A stretch of 64,000 nucleotides of DNA from Quercus robur (lineage: Eukaryota; Streptophyta; Magnoliopsida; Fagales; Fagaceae). The notes beneath the pieces were generated by a model, which was given only the letters and a program-made list of their open reading frames with translations, was not told the DNA's origin and ran no database searches. Location: NCBI RefSeq assembly GCF_932294415.1, contig NC_065544.1, forward strand, positions 38,621,793 through 38,685,792, given 5' to 3'. The position numbers and the translations under genes were made by a program. Below, in pieces: positions 55,004 through 64,000 of the stretch (position 1 is its first letter; the number at the start of each line of letters is the position of its first letter).

Positions 55004-56738
55004 TCACCAGTAATCCCCACAAGAGCATTTTCCTTCCTTGAAATGATGAAACCGTTTGTTGTTCCTAATAATAAATTCCCTCTCAACAATCTTAGACATG
55101 ATCTTGATGGCATTGTGACAGTCACCGCAGATACGAAGGTTCTTGATGATCCTAAGAGGTGTTCTCACTGGAGTACTAATCAGACCATACGCAATTGCCA
55201 AACGCTCACTATGATAGAGCAAGGCCTGCTCCTTGGCCTCCTGATCAATGTCATGCAGAACATATCTTGTGTCCGGCACATAACCACCTTCTTTCATCCC
55301 AGTGGCCTTCAGCTTTTCATCATCCTTGTAGAGAGTTGGGTTTCTGAACTCACTGATCCTGTTCTTCCCATCAAGCATGCTGACTGCAGTATACTTTCTA
55401 GGAGGTGGGGTAGGGATCTTATTAGCAACAGCCTTCGACGGGTCAAGAGAAACCATTAACTCCTCAGCATGGTCTTCAAGATCTACATTTCCATGAATCC
55501 AAGCATAATTTCTCAATGCATCCCAAACCTCCACAGTGCGCTCAAAAAGAAGTTTCTTTATAAAATCCTCTGCTTCATTAAGATGGCCACACTTCCCAAG
55601 CACACTAGAAGCCCCATATAATGCTCAAACCCCGGCTCAATTCCATACTCACTCTTCATTGACTCAAAGTGTAAAAATGCTTCTTCCACAGCATCTACAC
55701 TAGCACAAGCCGAAAACACTGCAAGAAAAGTATCCCTGGTGGGTTTCATCCCCAGCTCCCTCGTCTGCTCAAACAACTGCAACCCATCATCACCCAACCC
55801 GTTATCCTCATATGCATTAAGCATTAAAAGCCAAGTGTCCATACTCCTATTAGGCATATGATCAAACACCCTCCGTGCATCAGTCATCGCCCCTCACAAC
55901 TGCTATACATTTCAATCACCATATGGTTCAAACTAAGGTCACCCCGAAACGTGGACTGCAGAAAGAAACCATGAACCTTTTTTGCATCCTCATACGACTT
56001 GGACACCTTAACTCTTTCTAACAACTTATAGAAGCAATTCCAATCAGCTTTAACCCCTTTCTCCATCAATTCAAGAGCTTCCTTAACCTTCCCCGAATCG
56101 CAAAGCATCAGTACATCATTAACCGAAGGCAATGGTGGAGAATCAACCAGGGCTTGAACTTCAACTGCCTGGCCTCTATTAAAGTTTTGGGGATGTGGGT
56201 ATCCCTTATTTTGATTATTCCACTGGTTTGGTGATCTCGCTTGTTGAAAACTCGGGGTCTGAGCGTTGAACTGGTCAGGGTTCAATCCACGGCTGGGATA
56301 GTTCTGACCACCTTGATTGGGATATCCACGGTTGGGATAGTTCTGACCACCCTGATTGGGATATCCACGATTGGGATAGGTCTGACCCTGATTAGGATAC
56401 CCACCATGTGAATAGTTCCGGTTCTGGTTCTGGACCTGTGTTTGTGAGTTACATCCTTGGTTTTGTGGGGCCCACTGATTAGGGTTTTGTGAATTCTAAC
56501 CCCGGTTTTGTGGGTTCCGCTGTTATTGTTGTGGTTGTGGTTGTGGTGGTGAATGGGGCATTTGATTATACTCATTTGGGATTGCTGAGGTGCTTAGGGT
56601 TTTAGTTAGGGTTTCAGTGTTACTGTTGTTGTTCTTGTGATTGAAAATGAAATGAGAAGGGTATAAAGGTCGTACCTTGAAGAAGGAGGATGAGAAGTTT
56701 GGGGTTCGTGCGCGTCGTAATGCCATGATCGACGCCAT
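55004..56738 (-). pseudogene. Broken DYW-type PPR gene, DYW2 (At2g15690)-like
   Basis: Minus strand. It starts MASIMALRRARTPNFSSSFF (56738), then a Gln/Asn/Gly-rich linker with 39-bp repeats coding NYPNRGYPNQGGQ, a short PPR region (DVLMLCDSGKVKEALELMEK, ARRVFDHMPNRSMDTWLLML), E-type motifs and a complete DYW deaminase-like domain ([13 protein letters not shown] with Hx[10 protein letters not shown], ending CSCGDYW). Four lesions: TAA at 56523-56525, TAG at 56496-56498, a frameshift near 55895 (two extra bases or one missing at CEG/MTDARR), and a one-base loss near 55608 ([10 protein letters not shown]). DYW2 is a short DYW protein recruited to organellar C-to-U editing complexes. With two stops and two frameshifts this copy is probably a pseudogene, though assembly errors in the repetitive linker are possible. 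The 3' third remains intact. Confidence 0.85.
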
Positions 56739-58603
56739 TTTTGTTGAGCTGAAATAAGCTACCAAATTCAAAAACCCTAAACCCGTAGAGATAAACCCTA
56801 TCGAAACGGTGCGTGTGAGTGACAACAGTGTGTGAGACTGAGAGTGAGGCAGTGTCGCTCAACTCAACGCTTTGCCTTTTAATTTTTTTTTTTGGGGAAT
56901 TTGGTTTTAGTTTGGTGTGGTGGATATGATCCAAAAAAAAAAAAAAAAGGAGTAGTGGGCCGGATACGGGTTCTGGGCCTGGACCCAAAAAAATAAAAAT
57001 AAAAATAAAAGCCTTTTTGAAAAAAAAAATGATAAAATATTAAAATCGAAGGAAAGTAGGAAATGGGAGGAACGAGGAAGTGATGTTCATGACTCATGTT
57101 GGATGGTTATTTGTGCTACATTAATATCAGTTTTGATAATCTAGCTGTGCATAATTTTTCTATAATTTGGGATTTGGGTTGGTTTTCCTTCTATGGATTA
57201 AAAAAAATATTGGTGAGTGTTGGTCGCTCTTTTGGACCAATGTCAAATTTCGAGCTCGACCCTCAAACTCATTTGAATTAGTGCTCTTGAAGACCTTGAC
57301 TGAAAAACCCATAACATATCCATGTTCTATACTTTTTTTTTTTTTTTTTTTTACTATCAATGATTTATGGGTAGCACGTATACAATGCATACCTATTTTT
57401 CTTAATATTTGTGTATAATTTATTTATTTTAAAAAGATTAGAGCATCAAATGCATATTCACTTGTACTATTGTATTACTCTATATATGATTCTATTACCA
57501 AAGTTTCAAGAAGTTAAAAAATATTATTATGATTAAAACAATATCAAATGTTTCGGAGTAAACGAGTTTTATTATTTGTTATTAACTTTTTATTTATTAT
57601 AATTTATCATTTAATTTTGGTTAAAATGCGATTTCACTTATGTACTTTTCCAAACAATTTAAGGTGATTCTTTTACTATTTATTTAGGGCTTTTGTTAAA
57701 AAGTGCCATTGCGCTTCTAATAAGGAGGAATTTATTGGATGCCATTGCATTGAAAAACAATAAGAACAAATAAATAAATACTTATTTAGTTGTCTTATGT
57801 GTGATTGCATCTAAAAAGCTAATCAATTACAATAAAAAACTCAACCTTAACCAATGCATTCAGGCAGACACTCGTTAAATGAATCCTTTATTTAGTATAT
57901 ATGTAATTTTAATGATACTATTTTTTTTAATATGACTTTTAATAAGCATATGCATCATGTGAGCATACTACATAAAAAGTAGACCCAAATTCTTCAAGCA
58001 CAAGAAGCATCATTTTTCTTTTCTTTTCTTTTCTTCCCTCTCTCCCCCCAGTCAAGCTATTAAGGACCTTAGTTAGCGAACACAAAGCATTTAAAGGACT
58101 ATTTGGTGAGGATTGAACTGTGCAAGGCTTTGGGAGGAATGTCAAGTAAGTGAATGGTCATTTTTTTTTTCTTGCTAGGCATTGCAACCGAAATGAGCTA
58201 TTGGAGACACTACCATGAGGCCTGCTTTAATTTACTTGTAAAATTCATAGCGTGCTGGCAGCCTGGCACCATTGCATTGAGGGTACAAACTTCAGAGTTC
58301 AGACACAAGCCACACCTCAATTGTTTAACTTGTATCGTCTAATTTATTGAAGAAACAAGAAAGACCTCCTCTATAACATACATCACAGATATACTTGGAG
58401 TGAACTTTAAAAAACATATGAATTCTATGAGAACACCATAAAATTAAATAAATTTTTTGCTCCTGCTACATTTGTGGCACAAATTCCTTTTTTCTTTTCT
58501 TCTCAGACGAGAATAACAAAAGCAAACACTGCACACAACATATAGCATATAAGCAAACAAACAAGTAGCAGGAATCAGCAGCAAGGGCCTTTAGCCTTTC
58601 CTT
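56739..58603. other. Intergenic between DYW2-like locus and PLAC8 gene
   Basis: 56739-57000 is the leader/promoter side of the DYW2-like locus. The rest is AT-rich with long T runs (near 57332-57352) and no recognisable gene. 58010-58040 is a TTTTC/TCTCCC tract. Confidence 0.4.
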
Positions 58604-60292
58604 TCACCTTCTCATGCCTGGTGCCACTATTGGAGCTACTGTAATTCCACGCCGTTGTCTATCCAAGTTGGCTTCCCAGCCTTCATCAAGAACCAGCCAC
58701 ATGAAATCAAATAAAATCCCAGCTAAATAAACTAAGAAGTGGATTAAATTTAAGAAAGTAGCAAGTCAATGCAAGAAATCATAAAATTAACAAGTATCAA
58801 CGTGTTCCTTTATGACGCCTTCTATCTTTACCAATCACAATCTTTTGAATAGATTTTTATATTTGAAAACGGTATTTCTTTTGGTCTGCATCATCAATTA
58901 TGACATATGGTTGGGTGGGGGTATCATGATCTCAGAAATCATGCTTGTAATTGACCAAGTCATTGTATTCTAATGCAGAAATTGGATTTTTTTTTTCATG
59001 GTGAGAACCAAGTTGTCATAAACAAATACACAGTTGTGGATGTTATATGTTTCATTAGTGGGATATGATTTGTCCTTAACTGAAGATACCATTTACGAGG
59101 CTAAAATATAATATGCACCCAACTAATCTGTTGGCTGGAGGACTACTAGCTCATGTGATTGTCAGATTATTAAGGTACCAGTTGATGGTTTAAAGACTGG
59201 GACAAAGCATGTGGTATCATAATAGTGCATAGTGTACCATGCTAATCAGATTCATTACACACTACTGCAATAACAATGTAACTATGTTTGGATGCAATTT
59301 CTTCGTGCCTTTGCTACTTTAATGTCAATATTAAAACAGAACTAAGGAAAATGACTTTTAAGAGGCCAAACTGCAGCAAATATAGGCATAACCACTAGAC
59401 AAAAAGTACTATCTTCAAAGTGAAACCACTGGTTTTCCTTCACCAATTCCAAATAACTTGGAAATCAGAAGTATAATTTACTACAGATATCATGAGATTT
59501 TAATTTGAAGTGAGGTTTTAAGTTGCTTAACATGAAGAAGAAAGAGCAAGAGTATTCATAGAGATTTTAAAAACAATGGTATATGGATTTGATAACTAAG
59601 AAGCGATTACCTATCCCCATATCAAACCCACGACTCTTGAGCTCTCTGTATTCTTGACACAGAGCACAGGTAGCACAGAAGAAGTGCACTAAGCAGTCTA
59701 CACAAGGTGCCTCTTCCAGGTCGTATTGCGCCCTCAATTTTGAACGATAAGAGCATGAGTACAAGCATGCAAAACCAGTAAGACCCAGAAGCCCATAGAG
59801 TATGCCACTTTCAGCACAATCTAAAAACACCAGCAAGCAATATAACAAATATAAGTAACCTATAACCATCATTCCATATTCATGAAATTGACAATCAGCA
59901 AGCTGTTATTCCTAGGCTTACTTGAAGAACCTCTGGATACTATCTCAGCAATCTGTCCAAATGTGACACAAGGGCAGAAGCAAGTAATAAAACCTTAAAA
60001 CATGAAATTGAAAGCAGTTAATAAAAAAAAAACATGGGTTGATGCTTATATGCCTAGAAATTAGTGATGAAGCTAGATGAGTTTTCAGGTCTTTACAATT
60101 TCCAGGATTATCACAACAATAGCAAAGACCAGTAGACCACTTCCCTGCAACTACACGAGCACTCATGCCGGGGGATACATATGGAGGAGCATACGGTCGT
60201 GTGGGACTTGTATTTGGAATTCCTGAAGCCAGGACAGGACCTGGACCATGTTCACTGGCATATGTCTCATAATCATGTACTGCAGGATACAT
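58604..60292 (-). CDS. PLAC8 family protein (PLANT CADMIUM RESISTANCE-like)
   Basis: Four exons on the minus strand: 60292-60097, 59993-59922, 59820-59611, 58680-58604, all phases closing; 184 aa. Start [20 protein letters not shown] with a Pro-rich N-terminus, then [20 protein letters not shown] followed by [16 protein letters not shown], a hydrophobic span ([19 protein letters not shown]), and [20 protein letters not shown], ending [20 protein letters not shown] plus PGMRR. These are the PLAC8 cysteine blocks in the expected order, including the CPC motif. PCR proteins sit in the plasma membrane and influence cadmium/zinc efflux or cell number (FWL/CNR). Which of these applies here cannot be told. 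Exon 3's acceptor and the weak exon 4 acceptor (TGATGAAG) were set by protein continuity. Confidence 0.92.
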
Positions 60293-62276
60293 CTTCTGAG
60301 TAACTGAACAAAGGTAGTTGTGGCAACTAAGCTTAGCCTTGTGCTTCTGTCATGAATAATAAGGTTTGGGTCCTAATATATATTGGCAGAATTGTCATTC
60401 AATTAGTGGAAATACCAAATATGAAAATAAAAATGCACAAATTTGACCAAGTGAAAAAAAAAAAATCCTTATATAGTAATCCTCTATATCTATCTAGTAT
60501 CTGTGGAGTTACTCTCCAGTTTTGAAATACCAAATATAAAAATAAAAATGCAGCATTCCTTCTTCTCCCTGTAAATTCTAAGAAGTTGCACAAAGTCGCA
60601 TTTCCACTTCTTTATTATTAAATATTAAGAGATGATTCATGTAGGATTTTGTATTAAATGCAAGTTCCTTGGGCATTCCTGATGCAGATCGCAATGACAA
60701 GAAGACCAACTTCAATATTTAGCATTGAGTTGTGACTTGGTTATTTAATATTTCAACTTAAATCTATATTTAAACATGGTAAAATAAATCGTTAGGTTGC
60801 ATGATGCAGTATAGAAAACAATAAACATTATTTCATCCACAATCAGTAATACTGGTTTTAGCTGACATGATAGCTAACAAACATATGGCATTAAGTAAAA
60901 ATATACTTAGTTTTTACACATAAGGAATTTATTTGTTCATTTAACTGCTACAGTTTCCCTTTAAATCACTGGACACTGCAATGATAGGAATCCTCATACT
61001 AAATACACTGCACTTTGCCAATAATAATTGGATAAACTACCAGCTATTCCAAAAGCTTAAGCTATTAGGAAAATGCGAATTTGATCGCTAAAGTAATATT
61101 TTAAGGCTCTCCCTCATGTGTGGGCTGAGAGAACTCATAATATCTTTCTTTAACTTTTACTTCTTGAACTTTGGGCTAACTTGAGTTGGGCTAAGCCAGA
61201 TGGTCCTACAGCCAGCGCAATATTGCTTACTGTTTCAACTTTCAAGGCATTTGCAGCTCCACTGCATCATTAACAAAATTTAGCAGGTTGGGATGCTGAC
61301 AAAAACAGTATTTTTTAATTATTTATATAGTTTAAGACAAAGATTAAGTTACAAGAGAGGCTGATATATAATAGTGTCACTCATTTTTATGTTTTTATTT
61401 TATTTTTTAGCTTGATACTAAAATGTGGAGAGCTGGTGAGTCCACTGTACTTTCTTATTGTTTCAAGGTAGATGAAGCTTCCAGCTCCCTACAAACATTG
61501 AGCAAAACTTAAACAGCTTGGAATTTTGATATCGTGGTCTTTGTTTATTTATGGGGTCAAGAGTCAAGACCAAAGGTCAAGAAAGGCTGATTTATTTTTT
61601 ATTATTCTTGAGTTGCTTAATACTTACAAGTAGAGAGCTGGTAAGTTAGTCTAATTATTAGTGAGCTAATCTTTATCAAAAGTTCAACTTGTATATGATT
61701 ATCATAATCTTACTATACGTAAGGAGCTGACCCATGCAGTTGCTTGTTAGCTTCACGAAACTTATGTCAGTACTCAGTAGTCAATGGTGATAGTAGTTAT
61801 TTTGTGGAGTCAAATTTGGTGAAATTCCTTTCATAAATTGGATAAGCAGTCCAGTTTTATCCAATTGAGGTAAATTGACCAAAACAGAATGAGTAAGTGG
61901 TGCATGTCCATTTTAATTATTGACTTGACTCCAATACAAATCAGGTCAATCTTATCTTATTTGAGGTAAATTGACCAAAACAAAATGAGTAAGTGATGCA
62001 TGTCCATTTTGATTACTGACTTGACTTGAATGCAAATCATGGACAATCTTAATGGGATTAGCAAAATTTGAGCTTAAAAGTTAAAACTATTTTGAGTATT
62101 GAAAACTCAAACTACAAGTCCATTATAATTATAGCCTTACCATATATTAAGGAGACAGGTCAACTGTGCCTAACTGCAATCAGTAGTAGTAAAATTAGTT
62201 ACCAGCAAAGCATTATCCTTTTGGTTTGTGGACTCAAAAGTTGATGAATTCAAACACAAATCAAACAAAGTAGTAG
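60293..62276. other. Upstream of PLAC8 gene; intergenic
   Basis: No gene. 60409-60437 and 60525-60553 carry a near-identical 29-bp direct repeat (AAATACCAAATATGAAAAT...) bordering 87 bp; it may be a local duplication or a target duplication. The remainder is AT-rich. Confidence 0.45.
61850..62055. repeat. 106-bp tandem duplication
   Basis: Two units with TTGAGGTAAATTGACCAAAA at 61865 and 61971, then AATGAGTAAGTGnTGCATGT and CCATTTTnATTAnTGACTTG. Divergence is about one in ten. Confidence 0.85.
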
Positions 62277-62535
62277 TGTTTTACAAAGGGATTAGCCCAC
62301 CCAAAAAAAAAAAAAAAAACCCAGTTTTACAAACGGGCCCACCAAAGAAAAAAAACCTAAGTTTTTACAAAAGGGCCCAAACACAAATAAAACTAAGTTT
62401 TACAAAGGGATTAGACCACCCAAAAAAAGCCCAGTTTTACAAAAGAGCCCACCAAAGAAGAAAAAAAACCTAAGTTGGGCCCAACGAAAGAAAAAAAAGA
62501 CTAAGTTTTACAAAAGGGCCCACCAAAACAAAGAA
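62277..62535. repeat. Irregular tandem repeat, AGTTTTACAAAAGGGCCCACC
   Basis: Four or five irregular units built from AGTTTTACAAAnGGGCCCAC, CAAAGAAAAAAAACCTA and AAAGGGATTAGnCCACCC. The frame at 62228 is this repeat translated. Confidence 0.8.
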
Positions 62536-62537
62536 GG

Positions 62538-62550
62538 AAAAAAGGAAAAA
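62538..62550 (-). terminator. Pol III terminator of the tRNA pair
   Basis: On the minus strand T5 and T6 runs follow within 6-18 nt of the tRNA-Arg 3' end. No T run of four or more lies between the two tRNA genes. Confidence 0.7.
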
Positions 62551-62555
62551 GGAAA

Positions 62556-62628
62556 CGACTCCGCTGGGGATCGAACCCAGAATCTCTGGTTCCGTAGACC
62601 AGCGCCTTATCCATTGGGCCACGGAGTC
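62556..62628 (-). tRNA. tRNA-Arg (anticodon ACG)
   Basis: 73 nt, minus strand: acceptor GACTCCG/CGGAGTC, anticodon stem CTGGT/ACCAG with loop CTACGGA (anticodon ACG), T arm CTGGG-TTCGATC-CCCAG, discriminator G. A34 is expected to become inosine and read CGN. No mismatch in acceptor, anticodon or T stems. Second of two tandem genes. Confidence 0.96.
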
Positions 62629-62632
62629 ATTT

Positions 62633-62640
62633 TGTTGAGA

Positions 62641-62673
<33 letters not shown>

Positions 62674-62713
62674 ACCTTAATCTGGCGCCTTAGACCAACT
62701 CGGCCATCTCAAC
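62633..62713 (-). tRNA. tRNA-Leu (anticodon AAG)
   Basis: 81 nt, minus strand: acceptor GTTGAGA/TCTCAAC, anticodon stem CCAGA/TCTGG around TTAAGGT (anticodon AAG), a class II long variable arm (TCCGAAAGGGC region), T arm GTGGG-TTCAAAT-CCCAC, discriminator A. Its 3' end is 4 nt upstream of the tRNA-Arg(ACG). Confidence 0.96.
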
Positions 62714-62894
62714 TTTTGCTTCTACATCTTTCCAAATTTTATTTATTCTTTCTCATCAAAGCCACACAACCTCAATTCCTCGCCATCTCGCACACATTTT
62801 ACCGCCAAATTCGATTTAAATTTTCAAATCTCTCTCTCTCTCTCTCTCTCTCTGTGAAAACTCTCAGAGAAACGAGGAGAGGATTTGATTTTCC

Positions 62895-63939
62895 ATGGAA
62901 AACGAAGACGAAGTCGAATTCCTCTCAGTTTCTGATTCCACCGATTCCAGCGAGGAATACACCGCAGACCTTGAAGAAGAAGAAGAAGAACTCGATTTAG
63001 ACGCTAACAACGAAGAGGAAGACGAACCATGTGTGACCCGTTCTGTACCGTCCGATCAAGATCGGAAATCGAAGAACGTCGATGCTCTCTTGAGGTCCGT
63101 ACAATCTGATTTCGTTAATCAAAAGCATTTCAGCTCCAAGATTCAATTAATTCGTCTATAAACTTTGTGCCTCTTCCATTTCAACCTAGGGTTTTGCAAT
63201 TCATATAGCCATTACAATTTTAGCATTTCAATTTACAGATTTGGATTTTGCATAACACGAAATTCCAATTAACAGATTTGGATTTTTTGGAATGTATGTA
63301 TAGTTGGGCTAAGCTATATGCTTGTGTTACTGTCTCTAGGGTTTAGTTTGCTGCAATCAATTTGGGCATTTAGTTAATTTATTATCACAAATTCACAATA
63401 TATGTTTAATTTTTGTGTATGGAAGCTTTTTGATTATCATTTAGATTCTAGGGTTTGTAGGTCTAGTGGTGGATGTTGATGTATAATTTATAATTGTATT
63501 TATCGAATTCGAAGAAAAAGTGTTGAAGTAAAATTTGACATAAGTTACAATTGTATCACAGAGGTGACCTAGTGGTGAAAAGACAGCCGCTGCTTCCACG
63601 AGTCCTTTCAGTGACAGGAGCAGCAGCAGTTTGCCGAAAACCCTTTAAGCCGCCATGTTCTAATGGCTATGATGATCAAAATACACTTGCTCGTCGTCTC
63701 TGGGCCCGCAAAAGATTTGTGCCGTGGGGCTCTTCAAGGCCAGCATTGGTTGCAATTACCAATAGAGTGAATGTAACAAGTACTGCTGAGAAGGATGTAG
63801 TCGAGGAGACTGTGACTCTGCCACCTGGGATTGAGCCTTTGGTGTTGTGGCAACCTGAAGAATCCGAGAATGGGGCTGCTAATTTGGTGCCAATAGTAGT
63901 TGACCCATTGCTTGTTCGTTTCCTTCGGCCCCATCAAAG
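62895..63939 (+). CDS. RAD54: DNA repair ATPase RAD54/CHR25, N-terminal exons (partial)
   Basis: Two exons visible, 62895-63094 and 63562-63939, then the gene leaves the window. Joined they give 192 complete codons ending FLRPHQ with AG of the next codon. Starts MENEDEVEFLSVSDSTDSSE with an acidic run, then DRKSKNVDALLRGDLVVKRQ, PLLPRVLSVTGAAAVCRKPF, RRLWARKRFVPWGSSRPALV, and VTLPPGIEPLVLWQPEE. The helicase motifs lie beyond the window. Plant RAD54 is a SWI2/SNF2 ATPase that works with RAD51 in homologous recombination. The 5' UTR holds a (TC)n run at 62829-62853. The donor of exon 1 (GAG|GTCCGT) is slightly unusual. Confidence 0.93.
63095..63561 (+). other. RAD54 intron 1
   Basis: 467-bp AT-rich intron ending TTGTATCACAG. 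No repeat or RNA gene recognised inside. Confidence 0.8.
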
Positions 63940-64000
63940 GTATTGTTCATGATATTAAAATCGAAAATTTTATGCATGCTGTGTAGGGGTTTTATATGGA

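Noticed and set aside
60409-60553. 29-bp direct repeats as a retroposon target duplication
   Set aside because: The 87 bp between them have no tail at an edge and no element features; a simple duplication is as likely.
62228-62473. Lys-rich 81-codon frame
   Set aside because: Follows the AGTTTTACAAAAGGGCCC tandem repeat; no family.

Overview
The window is nuclear DNA from a dicot plant. The genes have many short GT-AG introns in AT-rich sequence, the proteins are plant-specific (P-class and DYW pentatricopeptide proteins, a chloroplast SCO2-type disulfide isomerase, a CML calcium sensor, a PLAC8/PCR protein), and the intergenic space is packed with plant transposons. A woody rosid is my guess from gene style and repeat load; the sequence does not prove it.

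Genes, left to right: an intronless P-class PPR protein (+, 284-2383); a VID27-like/CYPRO4 protein in two exons (-, 7697-11959); the KEOPS subunit CGI121 in six exons (-, 15447-18603) with a tRNA-Arg(CCT) just upstream; a secreted malectin-like/LRR protein in nine exons and without kinase (+, 19460-23273); SCO2/CYO1 in three exons (+, 27081-33214); an EF-hand CML protein (+, 34430-34987); a broken DYW2-like PPR gene (-, 55004-56738); a PLAC8/PCR protein in four exons (-, 58604-60292); a tRNA-Leu(AAG)/tRNA-Arg(ACG) pair (-, 62556-62713); and the first two exons of RAD54/CHR25 (+, from 62895). I built exon boundaries by hand from splice sites and reading phase, and in each multi-exon model all phases close. 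VID27-like, malectin-LRR, SCO2 and RAD54 match, as I recall, consecutive Arabidopsis genes At3g19240-At3g19210, so this looks like a conserved block inflated by repeats and a few inserted genes.

Repeats: two solo LTRs with perfect 5-bp target duplications and a related inverted LTR; a tiny TRIM; a 1.8-kb CACTA element; a hAT-type element carrying 21-bp in-frame tandem repeats, nested in another inverted-repeat element; PIF/Harbinger-like elements sharing a conserved palindrome; SINEs; and a degenerate LINE that landed inside a ~184-bp tandem array and split it.

The most unusual signal is a set of very small retroposed inserts (12 to 82 bp, plus one of 282 bp). Nearly all are little more than the last few bases of an element plus a poly(A) or poly(T) run, and each is flanked by a 10-21 bp target-site duplication. 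Two of them, both in SCO2 intron 2, carry only CTTATC plus an A tract. I found no new multi-gene system; the micro-retroposon series and the element architectures are the best leads.
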